Assembly (NCBI RefSeq): GCF_029203285.1 | Contig: NZ_CP115669.1 | Location: 1,860,001 to 1,924,000 of the forward strand | Direction: 5' to 3' | DNA from: Pseudomonas sp. PSE14 | Lineage (GTDB): Bacteria > Pseudomonadota > Gammaproteobacteria > Pseudomonadales > Pseudomonadaceae | DNA length: 64,000 bases | Notes under the pieces: model-generated | Seen by the model: only the letters and a program-made list of their open reading frames with translations | The model's database searches: none | What the model was told of the DNA's origin: nothing | In this document: piece after piece, positions 9,485-17,025 of the stretch | How positions within the stretch are numbered: position 1 is the first letter of the stretch | Layout of the letters: every line of letters begins with the position of its first letter | Translations under genes and position numbers: made by a program

Positions 9485-10408
9485 TTAGTCGTTGATTAGT
9501 GAGCTGGCTATTGAAGCGCCGGACGGCGACTGGTGCGGGTTTGCCTGTATCCAGTTGGGGTAGTAGCCGAGGCGGTCCTGCACCCGGGCGTCGTGAGCGG
9601 GGACGACGGTCAGCTCCGGGTGCGAGCGCATCAGCAGGTGCACGCGCGCCACTTCGGCGAGGGTGCGCTCGCGGTCGTTGTCCACCAGTTTGCGGCTGAC
9701 CCAGAACTTCTCGTGGGGGCCGGTGAAGCCGGACAGCTGCCAGGTGGTATCCCCGCTGAAGAAGAAGCGTCGACCATCGTCCAGGGTTAGGAACAGACCG
9801 ACCGAGCCGGGCGTGTGGCCGTGCATGGGTACCAGCACCAGGCTGCCGTCGCCGAACAGGTCCAGGCTCTCGTCAAAACCCATGAAGGGTGTTGGCTCGA
9901 ACGCGTAGGGCACCCATTTCACCCGGTGGCGGAACTGGCTGGGGAACACGGCCGGTGGCTGCGCGATATGGGCGTAGTTGATTTCTTCGTAGGGCGCCCA
10001 GACCGGCACCTCGGGGAAGTCCGATAGCCCGGAGGCATGGTCCCAATGTGCGTGGGACAGCAGGATGCGGTCGATGCGAATGCCGCTGCCCTGCAACTGA
10101 TCGCGCACCGGTTTCAGCCCTTCATAGTGGAACAACGGTTTGCCCCACCAGGGCATGTCCTGCTTGAACTGTGCGTCCGCCTGGCTACCCAGGCCGGTGT
10201 CGAACAGCAGGGTGGCGGCGTGGTGCTGGATCAGCACGGCGGTGTGGTTGGTCGGCACCTGGCGGGTCCAGTCGCCGCCAGCAACAGTGAAGGCCTCCAG
10301 GGTGGTGATGCCGGAGGTGCGGACCAGCGCGAAGCGCAGGTCCGCGGCAGTGGCATTCAGGCAGGCGAGGGCGAGCGCCCCAGCCAGCAGCAGGGAGAAC
10401 AGGCGCAT
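9485..10408 (-). CDS. Exported metallo-beta-lactamase-fold hydrolase (AHL-lactonase-like)
   Basis: A 307-residue MBL-fold protein with the zinc-binding motif HAHWDH (His 119, His 121, Asp 123, His 124), a GHTPGSVGLFL segment with a further His, and SGDTTWQ. Residues 1-21 form a signal peptide (MRLFSLLLAGALALACLNATA), so it acts in the periplasm or outside. Spacing of motifs resembles N-acyl-homoserine-lactonase-like members, but the family also includes many other lactonases and esterases, so the substrate is open. The start is supported by AAAAAGGACTTCATCC. It lies upstream of the porin in the same direction with 115 bases between. Confidence 0.85.
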   Translation of the reverse strand: MRLFSLLLAGALALACLNATAADLRFALVRTSGITTLEAFTVAGGDWTRQVPTNHTAVLIQHHAATLLFDTGLGSQADAQFKQDMPWWGKPLFHYEGLKPVRDQLQGSGIRIDRILLSHAHWDHASGLSDFPEVPVWAPYEEINYAHIAQPPAVFPSQFRHRVKWVPYAFEPTPFMGFDESLDLFGDGSLVLVPMHGHTPGSVGLFLTLDDGRRFFFSGDTTWQLSGFTGPHEKFWVSRKLVDNDRERTLAEVARVHLLMRSHPELTVVPAHDARVQDRLGYYPNWIQANPHQSPSGASIASSLIND

Positions 10409-10422
10409 GGATGAAGTCCTTT

Positions 10423-11337
10423 TTAGTCGGTGGTCGGCAGGAAGGGCGAGTACTGCAACTCGGAGAAACCCAGGGGCAGGCGTGCGCGCCGCAACCGCCA
10501 GGCCCCGGGGCGCAGGCTGAGCATGCGTTGCGCGCCGGGTGCCCAGGCAGGCGCGCCGTCCTGCGGCCAGTGGATGCGCGCGGTCGCCTGCAGGTGCAGC
10601 AGGTCGCCGCTATCGAAGTCGATCAGCAGCAGGGCGCAGCGCGGCTCCAGCGCCAGGTTGCCGAGGGTGTTGAACAGGTTGTTACCGGCGTAGTCCGGCA
10701 GCCACAGCAGGCCGTCCTCGCCAAGCCGCAGGAAGCCCGGCGGGCCGCCGCGATGGGAGATGTCGACGCCACCGTTCTCGCCGGCATGCAGGCTGGTGAT
10801 GAACAGGGTGTCGCTGTGGGTCGCCAGCTCCACCCAGCGCGGGTCGAGGCCGACCCCGCTCAGGCTGGGCCCGGGCGTGCGGGGCTGGGCCTGCCAGAGG
10901 CGCGACTGGATGTACTTCGGGCAATTGCCGAAGGATTGCAGCGTACGGACGCTGAAGCCTTCGCTATCCAAGGCTTCCACACGGCCGTTGAGGCGATTGC
11001 GCCGCCGGGTCGGCAGTTCGAGCCCGAGCAGGCCCAGCAGTGCGCCGTCGTACAGGTTGGCGTACAACGGGTCGTCCGCTTCGGCCAGCGCGTCGATGCG
11101 CAGGCGCTCCGGCTCCGGTGAATGGGCGAATCCGGGGGAGCCCCAGAGCACGGAGGCCTGGGGATGCCCGTCGGGATCGACGCTGCCGACCAGCAGCCAT
11201 GGCAGCTGGGCGAAGAAGGCGCGGTGCTGGTCCGGCATGAAGCTGCGGATCGCCCGGCCGCCGAAGTCAGCGACCTGCTCGCGCACGCCGGCCCGTTCCT
11301 GAATCGCCAGTTCACCGGGGTGGAAGGGGGTATCCAT
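10423..11337 (-). CDS. Pyridoxamine 5'-phosphate oxidase-family (FMN split-barrel) protein
   Basis: A 304-residue protein with a split-barrel flavin-binding fold recognisable in LLVGSVDPDGHPQASVLWG, DISHRGGPPGFLRL and GNNLFNTLGNLALEPRCALLLIDF. This subgroup is fused to extra N- and C-terminal segments and is often annotated as a flavin-nucleotide-binding protein; the reaction is unknown. ATG at 11337 is preferred to GTG at 11340 because GGAGG lies six bases ahead of it. It ends 14 bases before the start of the MBL-fold gene and follows the GST gene by 17 bases, so GST, this gene and the hydrolase may be co-transcribed. Confidence 0.82.
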   Translation of the reverse strand: MDTPFHPGELAIQERAGVREQVADFGGRAIRSFMPDQHRAFFAQLPWLLVGSVDPDGHPQASVLWGSPGFAHSPEPERLRIDALAEADDPLYANLYDGALLGLLGLELPTRRRNRLNGRVEALDSEGFSVRTLQSFGNCPKYIQSRLWQAQPRTPGPSLSGVGLDPRWVELATHSDTLFITSLHAGENGGVDISHRGGPPGFLRLGEDGLLWLPDYAGNNLFNTLGNLALEPRCALLLIDFDSGDLLHLQATARIHWPQDGAPAWAPGAQRMLSLRPGAWRLRRARLPLGFSELQYSPFLPTTD

Positions 11338-11354
11338 CACTCGCCTCCAGAATC

Positions 11355-11951
11355 TTACAGCCGGGGTTGCGGTACATAGCCGGGCAGCGCGCGAATGCGG
11401 GCGAGCCAGTCCTGCACATAGGGATAGCTGGAAAGCTCCAGACCACCGTCTTCCGCAAGCGTCACGTAGGGATAGACGGCAATGTCGGCGATGGTCGGTT
11501 CGTCGGTCTGCGCCAGCCAGCGGTGCTCGACGAGGGTGACATCGAGCAACTCCAGGGCTTGGCGGCCCTTGGCCTGGGCCGCTGACAGGTCGCCGGGGCG
11601 CTTGAACAGCAGGATCACCCGCGCCGTGGCCAGGCCGTGCTGGACTTCATTGGCGGAAAAACTCATCCAGTGGGCGATGCGGCCCTGAGTCACCGCGTCC
11701 TGCGGGCTCCAGCGCGGCTCGGCGTATTGCCGGGCAAGGTAGGTGAGGATGGCGTGGGAGTCGCCCAGGCGCAGCTCGCCGTCTTCCAGTGCCGGCACCT
11801 GACCGCGCGGATTGATCGCCAGGAAGGCTGGACGCTTGTGCGCGCCACCGAACAGGTCCACCGGTGCCAGTTCAGCCGATTGGCCGATCAGCCCGAGGAA
11901 CAGGCGCACCTTGTAGCAATTACCGGAGAGCGGGACGTCGTGCAGTTTCAT
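11355..11951 (-). CDS. Glutathione S-transferase family protein
   Basis: A 198-residue cytosolic GST. The N-terminal thioredoxin-like domain has PLSGNCYKVRLFL, with Ser/Cys near the active-site position, then NPRGQVPALEDG with the cis-Pro and GDSHAILTYLA, which binds glutathione. The all-helical C-terminal domain follows. The start at 11951 is chosen on the RBS AAAGGAATTCGCC and on the family N-terminus; the frame stays open upstream through the promoter. It is divergent from a TetR gene whose likely operator sits inside the GST promoter. Confidence 0.92.
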   Translation of the reverse strand: MKLHDVPLSGNCYKVRLFLGLIGQSAELAPVDLFGGAHKRPAFLAINPRGQVPALEDGELRLGDSHAILTYLARQYAEPRWSPQDAVTQGRIAHWMSFSANEVQHGLATARVILLFKRPGDLSAAQAKGRQALELLDVTLVEHRWLAQTDEPTIADIAVYPYVTLAEDGGLELSSYPYVQDWLARIRALPGYVPQPRL

Positions 11952-11993
11952 GGCGAATTCCTTTGCGTTGATTGTTGTGGGACTGCGGAATGG

Positions 11994-12023
11994 ATAATAG
12001 ACAGACAGGTCTGTATAGTTCAA
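11994..12023 (-). promoter_or_regulatory. Predicted sigma-70 promoter of the GST gene
   Basis: On the minus strand TTGAAC (12018-12023) and TATTAT (11994-11999) are separated by 18 bases, close to the sigma-70 consensus, about 45 bases upstream of the GST start. The palindrome ACAGACAGGTCTGT lies in the spacer. Confidence 0.65.
12001..12014. promoter_or_regulatory. Putative TetR operator (ACAGAC-AG-GTCTGT)
   Basis: A perfect 6-bp inverted repeat with a 2-bp spacer, lying between the -35 and -10 of the GST promoter and 81 bases ahead of the divergent TetR gene. Its half-site resembles the NemR box of E. coli (TAGACC...GTCTA, from memory). Binding would block the GST promoter; autoregulation of the TetR gene is also possible. 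Confidence 0.6.
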
Positions 12024-12095
12024 GCGGAAAGATTGCTCGTCGGTCGCGCCACAGGCCCAAGGCTCGCGCATAATGTCGGGTCAGGAGGTAATTCC

Positions 12096-12653
12096 ATGGC
12101 ATCCAGCAAACGCGAACTGCTGCTCAGCACCGCCCAGGACCTTTTCTACCGTGAGGGTTATCACGCCACCGGTATCGACCGCATTCTCGCGGAGTCCGGC
12201 GTGGCGAAGATGACTCTGTACAAGCACTTCAAGTCGAAGGACGAGCTGATCATGGCGGCGCTGGAAGGGCGTCATGCCCGGATGGTCGAGCGCATGAATG
12301 TCGCCGAACGGCACATGGAGCCCCGCGCGGCGATCCTGGTGACCTTCGATGCCTTGCAGGACATGCTCGGCGCGGAGGACTTCTGCGGTTGCGCCTTCAT
12401 CCACGCCGCTGGCGAGTTCCACGACCGCGATCACCCGATCCACCGCCAGGCCGCCGAACACAAGGCTTTCATCGAGCGCTACTACATAACCTTGCTGGAG
12501 CGCCTGGGCGTCGTGCAGCCGGAGACGCTGGCGCGGCAACTGCAATACCTGCTGGAAGGCGTACTGGTCATGGCGCACATGCAGGGGCCGGCGAACCAGG
12601 CCCTGGAAGCTCGCGCGGCGGCGGATGTGCTGTTGCGGCACGCCGGAGTCTGA
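12096..12653 (+). CDS. TetR/AcrR-family transcriptional regulator
   Basis: A 185-residue repressor with a TetR helix-turn-helix at about residues 26-48 (GIDRILAESGVAKMTLYKHF) and a helical ligand-binding domain. The start at 12096 follows a strong RBS, AGGAGGTAATTCC. A Cys pair in DFCGCAFI lies in the ligand domain; reactive Cys in related NemR-like regulators sense electrophiles, but that role here is only inferred. It is divergent from GST and starts a short unit with a glutaredoxin-like gene and a dehydrogenase gene that ends at the 13843 terminator. Confidence 0.92.
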   Translation: MASSKRELLLSTAQDLFYREGYHATGIDRILAESGVAKMTLYKHFKSKDELIMAALEGRHARMVERMNVAERHMEPRAAILVTFDALQDMLGAEDFCGCAFIHAAGEFHDRDHPIHRQAAEHKAFIERYYITLLERLGVVQPETLARQLQYLLEGVLVMAHMQGPANQALEARAAADVLLRHAGV

Positions 12654-12669
12654 ATACATGGAGTCGAAC

Positions 12670-12909
12670 ATGCCCCCTGAATGCCAGCTCTTCGGCACCC
12701 TGGGTTGTCATCTGTGCGAAGTGGCGGAAGCGGTGCTGATGCCCTTCGTCGAGCACGGCCTGCTGGTCGAACTGGTGGACATCGCCGACCGCGAAGAATG
12801 GGTCGAGCGCTATGGTCTGACCATCCCCGTGCTGCGCCGTTGTGACAACGGCGCCGAGCTCAACTGGCCCTTCGATGCCGAGCAGGTCGCCAGCTTCCTC
12901 AGCCGCTGA
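12670..12909 (+). CDS. Glutaredoxin-family (DUF836) protein
   Basis: A 79-residue thioredoxin-fold protein with a CHLC redox motif at residues 13-16 (LFGTLGCHLCEVAE) and the conserved TIPVLRR cis-Pro segment. The family is glutaredoxin-like DUF836, of unknown partner. The Met codon at 12670 is preferred to an in-frame one at 12658 because GGAG sits six bases ahead of it. It begins 16 bases after the TetR stop, suggesting co-transcription. Confidence 0.87.
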   Translation: MPPECQLFGTLGCHLCEVAEAVLMPFVEHGLLVELVDIADREEWVERYGLTIPVLRRCDNGAELNWPFDAEQVASFLSR

Positions 12910-12956
12910 ATGCTTCGGCGGCCATCTCCCGCTCCAACCGCAGTGAGGCGCTTCTC

Positions 12957-13832
12957 ATGAAAATCGGATTTCTCGGGCTCGGTGGCATGGGCGCTGCCAT
13001 GGCCACCAACCTGATCAATGCAGGCCACCAGGTCGTTGCCTGGAACCGTTCGCCGGGGCCATTGGAGCCTCTGCTGGCGCTCGGCGCGCAGGCCGCTCGC
13101 GAACCCGCGGAGGCGTTCGATGCCGAGCTGGTGATCTCTATGCTGGCCGACGACGCCTCCACCCGCACCGTGCTGATCGACAGCGGGGCGCTGGCGTCGG
13201 CGAAGGCCGGGTTGATTCACCTGAGCATGGCGACCTTGTCTACCGCCTTCGTTGGCGAGCTGATCGAGTTGCATCGTCGGCAGGGCCTGGAATTCATCGC
13301 CGCGCCGGTCTTTGGTCGCACCGATGTGGCCGCCGCCGGCAAGCTCAACATCCTGGTGGCCGGCCCCGGCGCCGCCATCGCGAAAGCGCAGCCGGTGCTG
13401 GATGTGCTTGGACAGAAAACCTGGCCACTGGGCGATGACCCTCTGCGCGCCTCTGTAGTGAAGATCGCCGGCAATTTCATGATCGCCAGCGCCATCGAGG
13501 CGATGGGGGAGAGCGCCGCCCTGGTGAAGAGCTTCGGCGTCGAGCCGGCCGATCTGCTGGAGATCATGGGCAACACGCTGTTCAACGCGCCGGTGTACCG
13601 CAACTACGGTGCGCAGATCGCCGAGCAGCGTTTCGATCCGGCGGGGTTCCGCCTGGTGTTGGGGCTGAAGGATGTAGGACTGGCGCTGGCGGCCGGACAG
13701 GCGCAGCGGGTGCCGCTGCCGTTCGCCAGCGTACTGCGCGACAACCTGCTGGAGGCCATCGCCCATGGTGACGGCGAGCGGGACTGGAGCGCGTTGTCGC
13801 AGGTGTCGATGCGCAAGTCCGGGCAGCTCTGA
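12957..13832 (+). CDS. NAD(P)-dependent beta-hydroxyacid dehydrogenase (3-hydroxyisobutyrate dehydrogenase family)
   Basis: A 291-residue dehydrogenase. The N-terminal Rossmann motif is IGFLGLGGMGAAMATNL, the substrate-binding region contains HLSMATLS, and the catalytic Lys is in VKIAGNFMIAS. Members reduce or oxidise short 3-hydroxyacids or semialdehydes (3-hydroxyisobutyrate, tartronate semialdehyde, glyoxylate/succinic semialdehyde); the sequence alone does not choose among them. It follows the glutaredoxin gene by 47 bases and is closed by a strong terminator. Confidence 0.88.
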   Translation: MKIGFLGLGGMGAAMATNLINAGHQVVAWNRSPGPLEPLLALGAQAAREPAEAFDAELVISMLADDASTRTVLIDSGALASAKAGLIHLSMATLSTAFVGELIELHRRQGLEFIAAPVFGRTDVAAAGKLNILVAGPGAAIAKAQPVLDVLGQKTWPLGDDPLRASVVKIAGNFMIASAIEAMGESAALVKSFGVEPADLLEIMGNTLFNAPVYRNYGAQIAEQRFDPAGFRLVLGLKDVGLALAAGQAQRVPLPFASVLRDNLLEAIAHGDGERDWSALSQVSMRKSGQL

Positions 13833-13842
13833 TCCGCCCATG

Positions 13843-13872
13843 AAAAAGCCCGTCCATTGGACGGGCTTTTTT
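13843..13872. terminator. Rho-independent terminator after the dehydrogenase gene
   Basis: AAAAAGCCCGTCC-ATT-GGACGGGCTTTTTT: a perfect hairpin followed by a T run, 10 bases after the stop codon. The A run on the other side means it could also stop minus-strand transcripts. Confidence 0.92.
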
Positions 13873-13911
13873 GCGTCTGTGAATTCTTCCTGGGAGGAAA
13901 AATCGCAGGCA

Positions 13912-13940
13912 ATAAAAAACCCGCCGTTAGGCGGGTTTTT
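13912..13940 (-). terminator. Terminator of the tRNA-Pro transcript
   Basis: On the minus strand AAAAACCCGCC-TAAC-GGCGGGTTTTTT starts eight bases after the CCA end of the tRNA, a typical tRNA terminator. Confidence 0.88.
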
Positions 13941-13947
13941 CGGGATT

Positions 13948-14024
13948 TGGTCGGAGCGACTGGATTCGAACCAGCGACCTTCTCGTCCCGAACGAGACGC
14001 GCTACCAAGCTGCGCTACGCTCCG
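13948..14024 (-). tRNA. tRNA-Pro (anticodon CGG)
   Basis: Reading the minus strand, the acceptor stem CGGAGCG pairs with CGCTCCG, followed by discriminator A and an encoded CCA. The D arm contains GCGCAGCTTGGTAGCGC, the anticodon stem is TCTCG/CGAGA around the loop TTCGGGA (anticodon CGG), and the T loop is TTCGAAT. The 77-nt length and the sequence closely follow bacterial tRNA-Pro(CGG). It has its own promoter and terminator. Confidence 0.97.
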
Positions 14025-14037
14025 TTTGATGGCGCGC

Positions 14038-14065
14038 ATTCTACCGAAAAACTTTTGATGCACAA
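14038..14065 (-). promoter_or_regulatory. Predicted tRNA-Pro promoter
   Basis: Minus strand: TTGTGC (14060-14065), 16-base spacer, TAGAAT (14038-14043), then 13 bases to the tRNA 5' end. Followed by a GC-rich stretch (GCGCGCC) that resembles a stringent discriminator. Confidence 0.65.
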
Positions 14066-14108
14066 GGGGTTAGCGAAAAAAATTTCAGAATATTTTTTCG
14101 CCCCCCAC

Positions 14109-14155
14109 AAAAAACGAACGCCCCGCAGACCGGCCAGGGCCTGCAGGGCGTTTTC
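14109..14155 (-). terminator. Terminator of the small lipoprotein gene
   Basis: Minus strand: AACGCCCTGCAG pairs with CTGCGGGGCGTT around a GGCC-containing loop and is followed by TCGTTTTTTG. It begins 14 bases after the lipoprotein stop. Confidence 0.8.
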
Positions 14156-14168
14156 GTGTGCAGGAAGC

Positions 14169-14390
14169 TTAGAGCTCTTTGACGGTCCGCACTTGATCCT
14201 TGTTCACACGAATGGCTTTGCCATCCAGCTGTTCGAACTCATAGAAGCCGGACTCATCGTCGAACTTGGGCTTGTCGACCGATTGAATCTCGCGGCCGTC
14301 GTTCAGCGTGATGACGGACGGTGTGGAACAACCTGCAAGCACGCCAATGCCCAGAGCGAGCAGGAAGGCGGGAAGCATCCGGTTGGTCAT
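14169..14390 (-). CDS. YgdI/YgdR-like small lipoprotein
   Basis: A 73-residue lipoprotein. The signal peptide MTNRMLPAFLLALGIGVLAGC carries a lipobox LAGC with the lipidated Cys at 21. The mature part, about 52 residues, matches the YgdI/YgdR (DUF903) fold in ITLNDGREIQSVDKPKFDDESGFYEFEQLDGK. The start at 14390 is fixed by the signal peptide and by the RBS AGGAGATTCACCC; the frame stays open further upstream without coding character. Function of the family is unknown. Confidence 0.9.
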   Translation of the reverse strand: MTNRMLPAFLLALGIGVLAGCSTPSVITLNDGREIQSVDKPKFDDESGFYEFEQLDGKAIRVNKDQVRTVKEL

Positions 14391-14481
14391 GGGTGAATCT
14401 CCTGATGAGCGAACAAAAATGTACGACGATTCGGACAGAGATTTTTCCGCCAAAGTTCCCGGAATCTTTTCGATATTGTTG

Positions 14482-15069
14482 CTATCGGGCGTTGTAGAGC
14501 AGTTCAGGTGTATTGAGATTGGCCAGGCGTGGGTCATCGGTGGGGCAGGGCACGGCCTGTAGGCCCAGGTGCGAGAAGACATGGCGCGGGCTGCGGTCGC
14601 CGCGCTGCCAGGCCTCGTCTATCTGCTGCCGCAGGGCGACGGGAATCACACAGAACAGCGGCTCCCACTGCTCGCCGCTGCGCAGCATCTGAACCTTGCT
14701 CGGCGATGCGGCGCAGGCCTGTAACAACTGCACCAGCAATTCGTGATCGAGCAGCGGGGCGTCGCAGGGCAGCACCAGCAGGTGCGAGTGCCGCGCCACG
14801 GCGAGACCGGCGCGGATGCCGGCCAGGGGGCCGGGGAAGTCGGGGCTGTCGTCATGCACCAGACGGTCCGCGTAGGGCGCGTACTCATCCGGATTGCGGT
14901 TGCAGGAGATGATCAGGTCGTCGCTCAGCGGGCGGGCGAGGGCGGCGGCGTAGCTCACCAGCGGCCGGCCCTGCCAGGGCAGCAGGCCCTTGTCCTGCCC
15001 ACCCATGCGTTGCCCACGGCCTCCGGCGAGGATCAGCACGGAACAGGGCGGCAGCGAGGCGTGTGGCAT
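14482..15069 (-). CDS. mobA: Molybdenum cofactor guanylyltransferase MobA
   Basis: Transfers GMP from GTP to molybdopterin to make the guanine dinucleotide cofactor. The 195-residue protein has the nucleotide-binding loop LILAGGRGQRMGGQDKGLL (residues 12-30) with the conserved Lys, and VLPCDAPLLD, the metal-binding aspartate region. The start at 15069 is set by the family N-terminus; the longer frame would run into moaB on the other strand. It is divergent from moaB-moeA with 70 bases between. Confidence 0.93.
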   Translation of the reverse strand: MPHASLPPCSVLILAGGRGQRMGGQDKGLLPWQGRPLVSYAAALARPLSDDLIISCNRNPDEYAPYADRLVHDDSPDFPGPLAGIRAGLAVARHSHLLVLPCDAPLLDHELLVQLLQACAASPSKVQMLRSGEQWEPLFCVIPVALRQQIDEAWQRGDRSPRHVFSHLGLQAVPCPTDDPRLANLNTPELLYNAR

Positions 15070-15139
15070 GTCAGGGTCTCCAGGGCGGGCCTGTGATATA
15101 ACACCGCGCATTCCAACCTCACAAGCAAGGGCCCTCATC

Positions 15140-15679
15140 ATGAGCCACAAGGCCGAGCAGCCATTCGTCCCGCTGAACATTGCCGTCCTCACCGTCAGCG
15201 ACACCCGCACCCTGGAAACCGATACCTCCGGGCAACTGTTCGTCGACCGCCTGAAGGCCGCCGGGCACAACCTCGCGGCCCGCGTCCTGCTCAAGGACGA
15301 CCTCTACCGCATCCGCGCCCAGGTGGCGACCTGGATTGCCGAGGATGAAGTGCAGGTCGTACTGATCACCGGTGGCACCGGCTTCACCGGCCGCGACAGT
15401 ACCCCCGAAGCCGTGACCTGCCTGCTGGATAAGGTGGTGGACGGTTTCGGTGAACTGTTCCGGCAGATTTCCGTGGCCGACATCGGCACCTCCACCGTGC
15501 AGTCCCGTGCGCTGGCGGGCCTCGCCAACGGCACCCTGGTCTGCTGCCTACCGGGCTCCACCAACGCCTGCCGCACCGCCTGGGACGGCATCCTCGGCGA
15601 GCAGCTCAACGCCAGCCATCGCCCGTGCAACTTCGTGCCGCACCTGAAGAAGGCGGCGCCCTGCGAGAGCCGCGGATGA
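15140..15679 (+). CDS. moaB: Molybdenum cofactor biosynthesis protein MoaB
   Basis: MogA/MoaB-fold protein of 179 residues that adenylylates molybdopterin or acts in a related step. The signature ITGGTGFTGRDSTPEA (about residues 77-91) is intact, as is the later GTLVCCLPGS region. The chosen start, MSHKAEQPFVPLNIAVLTVSD, fits the family. Its stop overlaps the moeA start as ATGA, so the two are translationally coupled. Confidence 0.94.
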   Translation: MSHKAEQPFVPLNIAVLTVSDTRTLETDTSGQLFVDRLKAAGHNLAARVLLKDDLYRIRAQVATWIAEDEVQVVLITGGTGFTGRDSTPEAVTCLLDKVVDGFGELFRQISVADIGTSTVQSRALAGLANGTLVCCLPGSTNACRTAWDGILGEQLNASHRPCNFVPHLKKAAPCESRG

Positions 15680-16890
15680 GCTGCTGCGACAAGCCCGGTC
15701 TGCTGCCGGTCGAGGACGCCCTGGCGCGTCTGTTGACCCTGGCCGAGCAGTCCCCGATCACCGAGAGCGAAACCTTGCCCTTGGCCGAGGCGGATGGCCG
15801 TGTGCTGGCCGAGCCGCTGCTGGCCGGGCTGGACCTGCCGCCGTGGCCCAACAGCGCCATGGACGGTTACGCGTTGCGCCTGGCCGACTGGCAGGGCGAG
15901 GCGCTGCCGGTGAGCCAGAAGATCTTCGCCGGCCAGGCGGGCGAGCCGCTGCAGCCGGGCACCTGTGCGCGCATCTTCACCGGCGCGCCGGTACCGGAGG
16001 GTGCCGACTGCGTCGAAATGCAGGAAAACGTCGAAGTGCTGGACGACGGTCGTGTGCGCTTCCTCGAGGCGCTCAAGGTGGGGCAGCACGTGCGCCCGCA
16101 AGGCCAGGAAACCCGCAAGGGCGACTGCGTGGTGCCCGCCGGCACGCGCCTGGGGCCGATCGAAATCGGCCTGGCGGCCTCGCTTGGCCACGCCGAGCTG
16201 AAGGTGCGTCGCCGTCCGCGTGTGGCGCTGCTGTCCACCGGTGATGAGCTGGTCGAGCCGGGTGCGCCGCTGGCGCCCGGGCAGATCTACAACAGCAATC
16301 GCCACCTGCTGCGTACCTGGCTGCAACGCTTTGGCTGCGAGGTGGTGGATGCGGGCATCCTGCCGGATGATCTCGAACTGACCCGCAACACGCTGACCGG
16401 TTTGTCCAACGTGGACCTGATTCTTTCCACCGGCGGTGTTTCCGTCGGCGAGGCGGACTTCCTCGGCGCGGCCCTGCGCGAGGCGGGGGAGCTGGCGCTG
16501 TGGAAGCTGGCGATCAAGCCGGGCAAACCGCTGACCGTTGGCCATTACCAGCAGGTGCCGGTGATCGGCCTGCCGGGCAATCCGGCCTCGACCCTGGTGA
16601 CTTTCGCGCTGCTGGCGCGCCCGTACCTGATGCGCCGCCTCGGCATGCAGAAGGTCGAGCCGTTGCGTTTACAGGTACCCGCCGGGTTCAGCTGGACCAA
16701 ACCGGGCAACCGCCGCGAGTACCTGCGCGCGCGCCTGGAGAATGGTCGCGTGGTGCCCTATGCCAACCAGAGCTCCGGCGTGCTGCGCAGCGCGGCCTGG
16801 GCCGAAGGATTGGCGGAGGTGCGTGAAGGGACGACGCTGGCCGAGGGCGACGCGTTGGTCTTCATTCCGTTCGCCGAACTGCTCGATTGA
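15676..16890 (+). CDS. moeA: Molybdopterin molybdenumtransferase MoeA
   Basis: Inserts molybdate into adenylylated molybdopterin. The 404-residue protein has the MoeA hallmarks NSAMDGYALR, ARIFTGAPVPEGADCVEM, the MoCF-binding motif ILSTGGVSVGEADF and GLPGNPAS, with the C-terminal domain IV from about residue 330. The start overlaps the moaB stop by four bases. Together with mobA this is the second moaB/moeA set recalled at this place in P. aeruginosa; other moa genes are not in the window. Confidence 0.95.
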   Translation: MSCCDKPGLLPVEDALARLLTLAEQSPITESETLPLAEADGRVLAEPLLAGLDLPPWPNSAMDGYALRLADWQGEALPVSQKIFAGQAGEPLQPGTCARIFTGAPVPEGADCVEMQENVEVLDDGRVRFLEALKVGQHVRPQGQETRKGDCVVPAGTRLGPIEIGLAASLGHAELKVRRRPRVALLSTGDELVEPGAPLAPGQIYNSNRHLLRTWLQRFGCEVVDAGILPDDLELTRNTLTGLSNVDLILSTGGVSVGEADFLGAALREAGELALWKLAIKPGKPLTVGHYQQVPVIGLPGNPASTLVTFALLARPYLMRRLGMQKVEPLRLQVPAGFSWTKPGNRREYLRARLENGRVVPYANQSSGVLRSAAWAEGLAEVREGTTLAEGDALVFIPFAELLD

Positions 16891-16908
16891 TCTACCCGCA
16901 GGCTGCTC

Positions 16909-16932
16909 TGTAGGAGCGAGCTTGCTCGCGAA
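16909..16932. repeat. Pseudomonas REP-type repeat
   Basis: TGTAGGAGCGAGCTTGCTCGCGAA, with the imperfect palindrome GCGAGCTTGCTCGC. It is a widespread Pseudomonas intergenic repeat type, here just after moeA. Confidence 0.75.
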
Positions 16933-16970
16933 GTTAGTGCGTTCCGATGCGCCGGTTTCCAGCCGGAAAA

Positions 16971-16999
16971 AAACGGGGCCGCATACTGCGGCCCCGTTT
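16971..16999. terminator. Bidirectional terminator between moeA and the adhesin gene
   Basis: AAACGGGGCCGC-ATACT-GCGGCCCCGTTT, preceded by an A run and followed by TTTGC, between convergent genes; it can serve both. Confidence 0.85.
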
Positions 17000-17025
17000 G
17001 CTTCCGTCGGCTGATCAGCAATGGG

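Noticed and set aside
13948-14024. tRNA-Pro as an integration site for a genomic island
   Set aside because: No integrase, no direct repeat of the tRNA 3' end and normal backbone genes on both sides.
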